34,563 bases of DNA, from NCBI GenBank assembly GCA_030431755.1, contig JAUIIK010000048.1:1-34563 (forward strand), written 5' to 3'. The notes beneath the pieces are model-generated. The model had not been told where the DNA came from. It was given only the letters and a program-made list of their open reading frames with translations, and did not search any database. Below, in pieces: positions 23,262 to 30,218 of the stretch (the first letter of the stretch is position 1; each line of letters starts with the position of its first letter). This stretch comes from Chloroflexia bacterium (lineage in GTDB: Bacteria > Chloroflexota > Chloroflexia > Thermomicrobiales > CFX8). The position numbers and the translations under genes are program-made.

Positions 23262-24356
23262 CTACTCGCCCCAGGTGTCGCGGAGGACGCGGATCCAGTT
23301 GCCGTGGGCGATCTTGGTGAGGTCGTCGTTGTCGAAGCCGTGGTCGGCGAGGGCTTGCATGAGCTTCGGCAGGCCGGCGGCGTCCTTGAGCTCGGCGGGC
23401 ATGGTTGCGCCGTCGTAATCGGAGCCGAGCGCGACGTGGTCGACGCCCATCTTGTCGGCCATGTAGACGACGTGCTCGACCATGGTGCTGATCGGTGTGT
23501 CGGCGTCGTTTGCGCCATCCTCGCGCAGGAAGCCGACGTGGAAGTTGAGCCCGGCGACGCCGTTGCTCTCCTTGATCGCGTCCATCATCTTGTCGGTCAG
23601 GTTGCGTGGTGAATTCGAGAGGTTCCAGGCGTTGGAGTGGGTCGCGACGAGCGGGGCGTCGGTCAGCTCGGCGACATCCCAGAAGCCCTGCTCGGTGATG
23701 TGCGAGAGGTCGATCATGACCTTCTTGCGGTTGAGCTGGCGGACCAGCTCCTTGCCGTGTTCGTTAAGGCCCGCGCCGGTATCGGGCGAGGCTGGGAAGG
23801 CGAAGGGCACGCCCTCGGTGAAGATGTTGCGGCGGCTGTGGGTCAGGCCAACCGAGCGCAGCCCGGCGGCGTAGAAGACCTCTAGCGCGTCGCCGTTGGT
23901 GTCGAGCGGTTCCGCGCCTTCGAAATGCAGCTCTATGGCAAATGTGCCGTCGGCGACACATTGCTCGATTTCGGCGGCTGTGCGGACGATCTTGACCTGG
24001 CCCTCGGATTCCTTGGCCACCTTCAGCAGCGTGCCGAGCATCGCCAGGGCGTTGGTCTGGGCGTAGTCGAGCGGCATCGGATCGGGCCAGTTGGCGGGGT
24101 CGGCATATTGTTGGGCGTATTCGCCGAGCGCCTGGGACGGGTCACGACCCTCGTCGCGTGCCTTCTGCATGATCTCGGCGACGTTGGGGTCGATGATGTA
24201 GACGGCGAAGAAGCCGCCCATCAACCCGCCTTCACGGGCGCGCGGCAGGTCGATGTGACCGGTTTCGCTCTTGTCGAAGAACGAGCGCTCGCCGCGCACG
24301 AGCTGCATGACGGTGTCGTTGTGCCCGTCGAAGACGAGCGGTAGACCGTTGGACAT
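23262..24356 (-). CDS. membrane dipeptidase (peptidase M19) family protein
   Basis: The 364-residue protein belongs to peptidase family M19, a TIM-barrel zinc dipeptidase. The full ligand set is readable: His12 and Asp14 (FDGHND), bridging Glu146 (LHFEGAEPL), His219 (DLSHITEQG), His240 (VATHSNAW) and Asp313 (GSDYDGA). It should cleave dipeptides, perhaps including those with a D-residue. No signal peptide is visible, so it acts in the cytoplasm. ATG 24356 follows GGGAG at 9 nt. It is bounded by a repeat array at its 3' end and by the stress-like gene 95 nt upstream on the same strand. Confidence 0.92.
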   Translation of the reverse strand: MSNGLPLVFDGHNDTVMQLVRGERSFFDKSETGHIDLPRAREGGLMGGFFAVYIIDPNVAEIMQKARDEGRDPSQALGEYAQQYADPANWPDPMPLDYAQTNALAMLGTLLKVAKESEGQVKIVRTAAEIEQCVADGTFAIELHFEGAEPLDTNGDALEVFYAAGLRSVGLTHSRRNIFTEGVPFAFPASPDTGAGLNEHGKELVRQLNRKKVMIDLSHITEQGFWDVAELTDAPLVATHSNAWNLSNSPRNLTDKMMDAIKESNGVAGLNFHVGFLREDGANDADTPISTMVEHVVYMADKMGVDHVALGSDYDGATMPAELKDAAGLPKLMQALADHGFDNDDLTKIAHGNWIRVLRDTWGE

Positions 24357-24450
24357 TGCTGGAAACTCCCTCGATTCCCTCCGAACCTTCAGTGTCGGGC
24401 CATTGTCGCCCGAACCGGGGAATCAGGGAAGAGCAGCGCAGTCCCGCGGG

Positions 24451-24873
24451 TTACGCCGCGAGCGTGCGGATGGTGAAGCGGCCGAATTCGTGGATGCAGT
24501 GGCCGCCGGCTGATTTCAGGGCGGCAACGAGGTCGTCGCGTTGGCCTGCCTGGATGCCGTCGATGGTCACGATGACTGCGCCGCGCTCCAGCTCGGCGCG
24601 GTAGCGCCCCGCTAGCTCGCGTTCCGGCCCGATGCAGCAGAGCAAACTGATGAGTTGATCGAGCAGGCGCGGCGGGGCGTTCTGTAGCGTTGCCCGGTGG
24701 ATGACGTCGATAGCGGCTCGCTCAACGCCAAGCCCAGCCAGCGCCTGCATGAGCAGCGGGAGCCGCCCGGCGTTGTCGACCAGGGCGACGACCGAGCCGT
24801 TTTGGAAGTGCAGGGCGTGTGGTGTGGCGGCGGAAGCCAGTAGCGCGTTCTGTGTATAGGTAGCAGCCGACAT
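24451..24873 (-). CDS. hypothetical protein, stress-protein (YflT/17M)-like alpha/beta domain
   Basis: From ATG 24873 (AAGGAG about 9 nt upstream) the protein has 140 residues. Two alpha/beta halves are visible: SVVALVDNAGRLPLLMQALAG and AVIVTIDGIQAGQRDDLVAALKSAG. These resemble the general stress protein 17M / YflT type fold, where strand-helix units alternate, and the end GGHCIHEFGRFTIRTL fits that pattern. The match is by eye only. A longer in-frame start (24996) would run through the regulatory site at 24930-24963, so it is rejected. A CCCCGG-T-CCGGGG palindrome lies in the leader (24894-24906). The heptamer promoter upstream suggests control by the two-component system at 25821-28102. 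Confidence 0.6.
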   Translation of the reverse strand: MSAATYTQNALLASAATPHALHFQNGSVVALVDNAGRLPLLMQALAGLGVERAAIDVIHRATLQNAPPRLLDQLISLLCCIGPERELAGRYRAELERGAVIVTIDGIQAGQRDDLVAALKSAGGHCIHEFGRFTIRTLAA

Positions 24874-24929
24874 GAGTCTGTCTCCTTCGTCGAGCCCCGG
24901 ACCGGGGTGGCTGAATTGACCGTGCTCCC

Positions 24930-24963
24930 ATCTGAACACGCGAGTCTGTGAGTTCCCTGAGAT
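24930..24963 (-). promoter_or_regulatory. candidate response-regulator site and promoter (site 1)
   Basis: Read on the minus strand: ATCTCAG, 4 nt (GGAA), CTCACAG, 10 nt, then TCAGAT as a -10-like hexamer. The heptamers repeat at 11 bp, one helical turn, as in PhoB/OmpR boxes. The start codon of the 140-residue gene is 56 nt downstream. The layout is identical to sites 2 and 3. Confidence 0.55.
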
Positions 24964-25033
24964 AACTCTTAAGGTTCCCCTTGATTCGCGGTTCAAGGCG
25001 CCTGTCGTTGATTCCTACCGACTGTCCAGCCAG

Positions 25034-25067
25034 TTCCCAGAAAACTCACAGAGAGGCTTGCTTCTAT
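25034..25067 (+). promoter_or_regulatory. candidate response-regulator site and promoter (site 2)
   Basis: TTCCCAG, 4 nt (AAAA), CTCACAG, 10 nt, then TTCTAT. It lies 77 nt upstream of the exported helical protein gene, in the same divergent gap as site 1. The second heptamer takes the place of a -35 box, as expected of an activator-dependent promoter. Confidence 0.55.
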
Positions 25068-25144
25068 GGGTATGTGCCGTTGATGCGATGGCCGCTCACG
25101 GCACACTGTCGATTCACCGGTCGAGTCAGAAAGGACACGAGTCA

Positions 25145-25672
25145 ATGACGACCGAAACGAGACCATCTCCACTTTCGCGCCTGATCATGGGCGGGGTATT
25201 CGTCCTCGCCGGCGCGCTGCTGGCCTTCGCGCTGCTGCCCGGCCTGGTTGGGGCGCAGACGGCGGAGGAGGCGACTCCCGAGACTGAAGAGCCACGGGAG
25301 TTCGGCCACCGGCACGGCGGGTTTCTGGGTGGCCACACGGCCGCTGAAGTGACCGCCGAGCTGACCGGCACGACCGTCGAGGACGTGACCGCTGCTCTCC
25401 AGGAGGGCGCAAGTCTGACGAGCTATGCAGAAGAGAACGGCGTCAGCCGGGATGAGCTGGTCAGCGCGATCGTTGCCGCCATGCAAGCGAACCTGGACGA
25501 GCGCGTTGCTGAGGGGTCGATCACCCAGGAACGCGCCGACGAACTGGCGGCGGAGATGGCGACGCAGGTCGAAGCACTGGTCGACCGCGCAGGACAGCCC
25601 ATGCGGGGCGGTCCCGGCGGCTGCGGCCAGGAACAAGAAGAGGGAGAGGAGACCGCGACCGACACTGTCTAG
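25145..25672 (+). CDS. exported or membrane-anchored helical protein (DUF2680-like)
   Basis: The 175-residue protein starts at ATG 25145, with AAGGA 9 nt upstream. A single hydrophobic segment (LIMGGVFVLAGALLAFALLP) followed by GLVGAQTAEE acts as a signal peptide or anchor. The rest lies outside the membrane: two amphipathic helices, TAAEVTAELTGTTVEDVTAA and ITQERADELAAEMATQVEALV, around a VSRDELVSAIVAAM unit, typical of DUF2680/YckD-like proteins. The C-terminus is Gly- and Glu-rich (GGPGGCGQEQEEGEE). It could be an envelope-stress partner of the sensor kinase, in the manner of CpxP or Spy, but this is inference from position. A strong hairpin follows the gene. Confidence 0.72.
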   Translation: MTTETRPSPLSRLIMGGVFVLAGALLAFALLPGLVGAQTAEEATPETEEPREFGHRHGGFLGGHTAAEVTAELTGTTVEDVTAALQEGASLTSYAEENGVSRDELVSAIVAAMQANLDERVAEGSITQERADELAAEMATQVEALVDRAGQPMRGGPGGCGQEQEEGEETATDTV

Positions 25673-25705
25673 CATCGGACCCATGACGACGGTCTGACAG
25701 AACAA

Positions 25706-25743
25706 GCCCGCTGCCGGGGTTCCCCACATCCCTGGTAGCGGGC
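25706..25743 (+). terminator. strong hairpin terminator after the helical protein gene
   Basis: GCCCGCTGCCGGGG (25706-25719) pairs with CCCTGGTAGCGGGC (25730-25743): 14 bp including two G-T wobbles, loop of 10 nt. No T-run follows. It separates the helical protein gene from the two-component genes, so the latter need their own promoter (site 3). Confidence 0.7.
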
Positions 25744-25756
25744 CTTCCGGCGCGTC

Positions 25757-25790
25757 TTCACAGGCAGTTCTCAGGTGGACGTGGTTTCAT
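25757..25790 (+). promoter_or_regulatory. candidate autoregulatory response-regulator site and promoter (site 3)
   Basis: TTCACAG, 4 nt (GCAG), TTCTCAG, 10 nt, then TTTCAT; TAGGAT at 25790-25795 is an alternative -10. The response-regulator ATG is 30 nt downstream. It has the same 34-bp layout as sites 1 and 2, so it is a candidate for autoregulation. Confidence 0.55.
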
Positions 25791-25820
25791 AGGATTGGAA
25801 CATAAGGAACGGGGTGCCTC

Positions 25821-26558
25821 ATGTCGACCAATGGGCACACAAACGGGGATTTGAACGCGACAACCGACGACAAGCAGCGCATTCTGGTCGTTGACGACGA
25901 GGAGTCGATTACCGACCTCCTTTCGACGGCCCTGCGCTTTGTCGGCTACGACGTGCAGACGGCCGCCAACGGCCGCGCGGCGTTGACTGAAGCCTCATAT
26001 TTCATGCCGCACCTGATCCTGTTGGACGTCATGATGCCGGGTCTGGATGGCTTCGAGGTCTGCGAGCGGCTGCGCTCGAATGGCGACAGTGTCCCGGTCA
26101 TCTTCCTGACGGCGCGCGACGAGCACGAGGACAAGCTGCGCGGGTTCACACGCGGCGGCGACGACTATGTGACGAAGCCGTTCAGCCTCGAAGAGCTCGT
26201 CGCCCGCATCCGGGCCGTGCTGCGACGCTCCGGAGCGACTGACGAGACCGAGCCGAACCGTCACCGCTACCGGGATCTCGAGCTTGATGAGGAAGCCCAC
26301 CGCGTCTGGCGCGGCGGTGAGGTCGTCCATCTCTCGCCGACCGAGTTCCGGCTACTGCGCTATCTGCTGATCAATGCCGAGCGGGTCGTCTCGAAGTTCC
26401 AGATCCTCGACCATGTCTGGCAATACGACTTCGATGGCGACGCCAACGTCGTTGAGACATACATCAGCTATTTGCGGAAGAAGATCGACAATCACGATCC
26501 GAAGCTGATCCAGACTGTGCGTGGTGTCGGCTACTCCCTGCGCGCCGAAGGGGGCTGA
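25821..26558 (+). CDS. OmpR/PhoB-family response regulator
   Basis: The 245-residue protein has an N-terminal receiver domain (residues about 20-135): acidic pair Asp25-Asp26 (ILVVDDEES), phosphoacceptor Asp69 (LILLDVMMPG), Thr97 (VIFLTARDE) and Lys119 (YVTKPF). The C-terminal winged helix (about 145-243) reads HLSPTEFRLLRYLLINAERVV, DANVVETYISYLRKKID and QTVRGVGYSLR, typical of OmpR/PhoB DNA-binding domains. It is phosphorylated by the kinase encoded 5 nt downstream. Proteins of this type bind direct repeats of 6-7 bp at 11-bp spacing, the pattern found in sites 1-3. Confidence 0.95.
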   Translation: MSTNGHTNGDLNATTDDKQRILVVDDEESITDLLSTALRFVGYDVQTAANGRAALTEASYFMPHLILLDVMMPGLDGFEVCERLRSNGDSVPVIFLTARDEHEDKLRGFTRGGDDYVTKPFSLEELVARIRAVLRRSGATDETEPNRHRYRDLELDEEAHRVWRGGEVVHLSPTEFRLLRYLLINAERVVSKFQILDHVWQYDFDGDANVVETYISYLRKKIDNHDPKLIQTVRGVGYSLRAEGG

Positions 26559-26563
26559 CACTG

Positions 26564-28102
26564 ATGTCGATCAAGGCGCGCCTCGTCATCATCATCAGCA
26601 TCCTCGTTACGGCGGCCTTCGTTCTGACGGGCATCATCACCGTGCGCGAGACGCGGGCAGGGATGGTCGACCGCGTCGATGAAACGCTCTTTGCGATTCA
26701 GTCGAAGTCCAACCCGAAAGATGGCAACAACTGGAGCAATGGCCGGCGTCAGGGTGGACCTGGTCTGGGGTTCCCCGCGAACCAGAGCGGTCAGGATGGC
26801 TCTGCTGCTGAGGTTGAGACGGACGATGACGGTTCATCCGGTGGCGGTGTCTACCGGCGGAGCACGGCCACACTGTCGATTGGCCGGGACGGCACGGTTT
26901 CCGGGGCCTCGCCTTCCGGGTATGTAGACGACCCCGACCCCTTGCCGGACCTCTCCGGCTACGATTTCGACGAACTCCAGGACAAGGCCGGGGATACCTT
27001 CACGAGTGGCGCGATAGAGGGCGGGCTCGAGTACCGCGTGCTGGTGCAGCCGCAGGGACCGGGATCGGTCAGTGTCGTTGCTATCCCGCTGAGCGATGTC
27101 GATGCCACAATCCGCAACCTGACGTTGATCATCGCTGTGCTCGGTGTGGTCGTGCTCGTTACGATGACCGGGCTCGTCTGGTTCGTCATCCGGCGCTCAC
27201 TCGCGCCGATCGATTCAATGATCTCCACAGCCGGTCTAATCGCCAGCGGCGATCTCTCGCAACGCGTCGAGATCGAGGATGAGCGCACCGAGGTCGGGGC
27301 GCTGGGCGGCGCGTTGAACGCGATGCTCAGCCGGATCGAATCCTCGTTTGCAGCCAAGGAAGCATCGGAGCGGCGCTTGCGCCAGTTCGTTGCCGACGCC
27401 TCGCACGAGCTGCGGACACCGTTGACCTCGATTCGCGGCTACGCCGAGCTCTACCGTAGCGGCGCTGTTGCGACGCCCGAGGATACGGAGCGGGTTATGG
27501 GTCGCATTGAGTCCGAAGGCTCGCGGATGGGTCACCTTGTCGAGGATCTCTTGCTGCTCGCGAGGCTGGACCAGGGGCGTCCATTGCGGACGGACCCGGT
27601 CGATCTCGTCGAGCTTGTCGCCGGGGCGGTGATGGACGCCGAAGCCGGCGCGCCGGATCAACTCATTGAATACCGGCACGATGCAGAGGGGCTGGTCACC
27701 GGCGACGCTGACCGGTTGAAGCAGGTGGTCGAGAATCTGCTGGCGAACGCCCGGATTCATACGCCGCCCGGCACGCCAGTCCACGTCGAGGTGCGGGCGG
27801 CAGACGATGAGGTGCGTCTGACGGTGGCGGACGAGGGGCCGGGTATCGCGGCGGACGATGCCGCGCATATCTTCGACCGCTTCTACCGGGCCGACTCGTC
27901 GCGGGCGCGCTCGAGTGGCGGGGTTGGCCTCGGCCTGTCGATTGTCGCGTCGATCGTTGAGGCGCACGATGGTGAGATAGAGCTGCAAACAGCGCCCGGC
28001 GAGGGCGCGAGGTTCATCGTCCGGCTTGCCCGGCTTCACTCGACTGCTGAAGAACGGGCCGCAGCGTCGGCGCCGGAGTTGGCGAAGACGTTGGCTGATT
28101 GA
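26564..28102 (+). CDS. HAMP-domain sensor histidine kinase
   Basis: The 512-residue protein is a membrane sensor kinase. TM1 is about residues 7-27 (VIIISILVTAAFVLTGIITV) and TM2 about 187-209. Between them is a 160-residue outer domain with a low-complexity Gly/Ser/Asp stretch (residues 60-97). HAMP follows (RRSLAPIDSMISTAGLIASGD), then HisKA with phosphoacceptor His281 (FVADASHELRTPLTSIRGYA) and HATPase_c: N box ENLLANARIHTPPG, G1 DEGPGIAADDA, F box IFDRFYRAD and G2 SGGVGLGLSI. It is encoded 5 nt after the response regulator, so they form one operon. The signal is unknown; the neighbouring exported protein is a candidate modulator. Confidence 0.94.
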   Translation: MSIKARLVIIISILVTAAFVLTGIITVRETRAGMVDRVDETLFAIQSKSNPKDGNNWSNGRRQGGPGLGFPANQSGQDGSAAEVETDDDGSSGGGVYRRSTATLSIGRDGTVSGASPSGYVDDPDPLPDLSGYDFDELQDKAGDTFTSGAIEGGLEYRVLVQPQGPGSVSVVAIPLSDVDATIRNLTLIIAVLGVVVLVTMTGLVWFVIRRSLAPIDSMISTAGLIASGDLSQRVEIEDERTEVGALGGALNAMLSRIESSFAAKEASERRLRQFVADASHELRTPLTSIRGYAELYRSGAVATPEDTERVMGRIESEGSRMGHLVEDLLLLARLDQGRPLRTDPVDLVELVAGAVMDAEAGAPDQLIEYRHDAEGLVTGDADRLKQVVENLLANARIHTPPGTPVHVEVRAADDEVRLTVADEGPGIAADDAAHIFDRFYRADSSRARSSGGVGLGLSIVASIVEAHDGEIELQTAPGEGARFIVRLARLHSTAEERAAASAPELAKTLAD

Positions 28103-28504
28103 GGGCAGGGATTTCCCTCACCCCCCGGCCCGCGCGGGGAGTTTGTAGGTTGTAGTGCGTAGTTTGTAGGAAATCAGGAGGGACTTTTCCTCACTCCCCA
28201 GCCCGCGACCCGCTACGCGGATACCCCGCCCACTGCTGCGCGGGGAGAGGGGGAGGAGTGCAGGGTTGCGTTGGCGGGGTGCTGATTTCATCTTTGGACG
28301 ACTTCCGACTTCCGACTTCCGACTTCCGACTTCCGACTTCCGACTTCCGACTTCCGCGGGTGCTGGGTGCCCTCGGGGCATGGCGCGACTCCGTGGGTGC
28401 TGGGCGTACTTTGGGCATGGCGAGACTCCCGAGTCCTTGCGGCAGTAGTTAGAATTCACCGGTAGGGTCTATCACGCTCGCACAATCGAACATGGAGCTA
28501 CCCG
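28103..28504. other. intergenic region filled with repeat remnants
   Basis: This 402-nt gap holds a GTTTGTAGGTTGTAGTGCGT half-element (28139-28170), degenerate CCCTCACCCCCCGGCCCG-type palindrome pieces at about 28118-28260, and the heptamer array at 28300-28355. No gene can be supported; frames through the heptamer array are simple-sequence artefacts. The promoter of the TerC gene must lie in the last 100 nt but has no clear boxes. Confidence 0.6.
28300..28355. repeat. 8 perfect tandem copies of GACTTCC
   Basis: The 7-bp unit GACTTCC (GGAAGTC on the other strand) is repeated eight times without change over 56 bp. It is a short tandem repeat likely to vary in copy number by slippage. It is intergenic, about 150 nt upstream of the TerC gene. 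Confidence 0.95.
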
Positions 28505-29257
28505 TTGGATTTAGGTTTTATTGGCGCGCTGATCAGCATCATCATCATCGACCTGGTCCTGTCGGGGGATAATGCCGTTGTAATCGGGATGGCGGCGAGC
28601 CGCTTGCCGGCGGAGCAGCGGCGCAAGGCGATCATCTGGGGCGGGGCCGGCGCGGTCGGGTTGCGGATGTTCTTCACCGTCCTGGCGGCGTTGCTGCTCG
28701 ATGTGCCGCTGTTGCAGGCTATCGGCGCATTCCTGCTGCTCTACATTGCCTTCAAGCTGCTCAAGCCAGTCGAAGGGCCGCACGAGGTCGCCGCGGCCGG
28801 GTCGCTGCGCGAGGCGCTACAGACGATCATTTTGGCCGATGTAGTGATGAGCCTCGACAATATTCTGGCGGTCGGCGGCGCGGCGCACGGCCATCTGGGC
28901 TTGCTGCTCTTCGGCCTGGCGCTGTCGGTGCCGATCCTGCTCTTTGGCAGCAGCATGATCGCCCGGGCAATCGATAACTACCCGATTCTCAACTACATCG
29001 GTTCCGGCATCCTGGTCGTCACGGCGACGCGCATGTTCTTCGAGGACGCGATTGTCCACGACTACATCGCGCTGAGCCTGCCGGTCGAGATTCTGGTCAT
29101 CGCGCTCGTTACGGCGGTCGTCCTCGGGATTGGCTACCTGCTCAATCGCCGGGCGGAGGAAGTAGCACTGGCGACTGCGCGGGCGCGGGTGGAAGAGGGC
29201 GAAGCGCCGGAGGACGCGGTCAAGGAAGAAGGCAGCGCTGCCAGCGCGACGGACTAG
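28505..29257 (+). CDS. TerC/YjbE-family integral membrane protein
   Basis: The 250-residue protein has about seven membrane helices and the two paired TerC motifs, IIDLVLSGDNAVVIGMAA and LADVVMSLDNILAVGG, whose acidic residues lie in the membrane. It fits the YjbE subfamily, linked in several bacteria to metal (manganese) export or to metallation of exported proteins. The C-terminus is a charged cytoplasmic tail (LATARARVEEGEAPEDAVKE). The start is TTG at 28505, with GGAG 7 nt upstream. The Mn-sensing yybP-ykoY riboswitch that often precedes this family was looked for, and no such leader was recognised. Confidence 0.9.
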   Translation: MDLGFIGALISIIIIDLVLSGDNAVVIGMAASRLPAEQRRKAIIWGGAGAVGLRMFFTVLAALLLDVPLLQAIGAFLLLYIAFKLLKPVEGPHEVAAAGSLREALQTIILADVVMSLDNILAVGGAAHGHLGLLLFGLALSVPILLFGSSMIARAIDNYPILNYIGSGILVVTATRMFFEDAIVHDYIALSLPVEILVIALVTAVVLGIGYLLNRRAEEVALATARARVEEGEAPEDAVKEEGSAASATD

Positions 29258-29298
29258 CCGGCACCCCCGCTGATGGCGTGTTGAGAGGGAATGGGAAC

Positions 29299-29751
29299 AT
29301 GCTCGAGCAGATGGCGTCGCCGGAGCAGCAGGCGGAGATCAAGGGTTGGTTCGACACCTGGAGTGGCTACGTTGCCGCCGTTGACTTTGCCTCCGCCCGG
29401 CCACTCTTTCATCCGGAGGTTGTCGGCTTCGGCACCTACATGGAATACGTGCGAGGGCTCGACGCGCTCGAAGCGCGACAGTGGCGCTCGATCTGGGGCA
29501 CGATCAGCGATTTTCGATTTGCGACCGAGCATTTGATCTGCGGCGTCTCGTCCGACGGTCTCCAGGCCTGGGGCATCACGCCCTGGACCTCGACCGGGTA
29601 TCACGAGGATGGCACGCCATACGAGCGGCCCGGTCGGGCGACAGTGCTCTTCGTGCGCGAGTCGCCGTCAGGCAGTTGGCTTGGAATCCATACCCACATC
29701 TCGCTCTCGCCCGGCACCCCGCAGCGTTCGTTTGGACGCCCGGACGGGTAG
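29299..29751 (+). CDS. SnoaL/NTF2-like domain protein
   Basis: From ATG 29299 (GAGGG about 10 nt upstream) the protein has 150 residues. Its pattern is that of the NTF2-like/SnoaL fold: an N-terminal helix QQAEIKGWFDTWSGYVAAVD, FASARPLFHPEVVGFGTYME, then paired strands ICGVSSDGLQAWGITPWTST and RATVLFVRESPSGSWLGIHTH, which ends with the typical HTHISL. Such proteins are calcium/calmodulin-kinase-association-like domains, isomerases or ketosteroid-type catalysts; the function is not assignable. It lies 41 nt after the TerC gene and may be co-transcribed. A GTG seven codons upstream is a weaker start. Confidence 0.82.
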   Translation: MLEQMASPEQQAEIKGWFDTWSGYVAAVDFASARPLFHPEVVGFGTYMEYVRGLDALEARQWRSIWGTISDFRFATEHLICGVSSDGLQAWGITPWTSTGYHEDGTPYERPGRATVLFVRESPSGSWLGIHTHISLSPGTPQRSFGRPDG

Positions 29752-30157
29752 CATGTATCTTCAGCCTCGGGAGGCGAGGTCTTGGGCTCCTGTCTCGATG
29801 CGCCGTTTCTCCGGATGTGCATAGTCTCTGCCGCAGTCATGGCGGGAAGGGCATGAGCTCTTATCCCTTTTCGCGGTGAGAAAGTCCGGTCGCGTGTAGG
29901 GGCGTGGACCCAAGGGGTGCTCCTCACGCCCGGTAGTCGCTTACCTCGAACGTACGCAGGGAGCGCAGGGCTGGCGTGATGAATCACGCCCCTACCGAGG
30001 CCTGTCAGTTCATGCCACCAACAGGATGAAACAGTATTACCCGTGAACACCGGTAAAGCGAAAACCGGGTGGAGATGAACTCCACCCCTACGATGTTTGC
30101 GTGTGTTTCGGCGTTGGTGGTTCTGCTGTCTTGTGGGGCAAGCGATGTTGAATGAAC
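29752..30157. other. intergenic region with palindromes, no gene supported
   Basis: A small GCCTC-GG-GAGGC hairpin (29764-29775) follows the SnoaL gene. Then come a TIR element (29896-29995) and an isolated hairpin GGGTGGAG-ATGAA-CTCCACCC (30067-30087). A minus-strand frame through this stretch overlaps the SnoaL gene and has no coding look. Nothing else is recognised. Confidence 0.55.
29896..29995. repeat. 100-bp MITE-like element, ends GTAGGGGCGTG / CACGCCCCTAC
   Basis: The ends are perfect 11-bp inverted copies. The inside is GC-rich and non-coding, with a further short inverted pair next to the right end (GCGTGATGAATCACGCC, 29974-29990). Similar GTAGGGGCGTGAATCACGCCCCTAC structures occur as dispersed repeats in this phylum, as I recall. 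Confidence 0.65.
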
Positions 30158-30183
30158 GAAGCCCCGGTTCACACCGGGGCTTC
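30158..30183 (-). terminator. perfect hairpin terminator of the acidic repeat protein gene
   Basis: GAAGCCCCGGT (30158-30168) and ACCGGGGCTTC (30173-30183) form a perfect 11-bp stem with a TCAC loop. It lies 36 nt after the TAA of the minus-strand gene and is followed on that strand by GTTCATTCAAC. It may serve both strands. Confidence 0.8.
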
Positions 30184-30218
30184 GTCGTGTGCTCGACGTT
30201 ATCGGAGCGGTTCAGGCG

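Noticed and set aside
28258-28452. Frames across the GACTTCC array; possible CRISPR
   Set aside because: The repeat unit is 7 bp with no spacers, so it is a simple tandem repeat; the frames are artefacts.
28440-28504. yybP-ykoY manganese riboswitch before the TerC gene
   Set aside because: The leader is short and lacks recognisable paired loops of that class.
29601-30050. Minus-strand open frame of 149 codons
   Set aside because: It overlaps the SnoaL-like gene, runs through a palindromic element and has no coding look.
29752-30218. tRNA or small RNA gene
   Set aside because: Hairpins are present, but no cloverleaf, CCA end or T-loop sequence was found.
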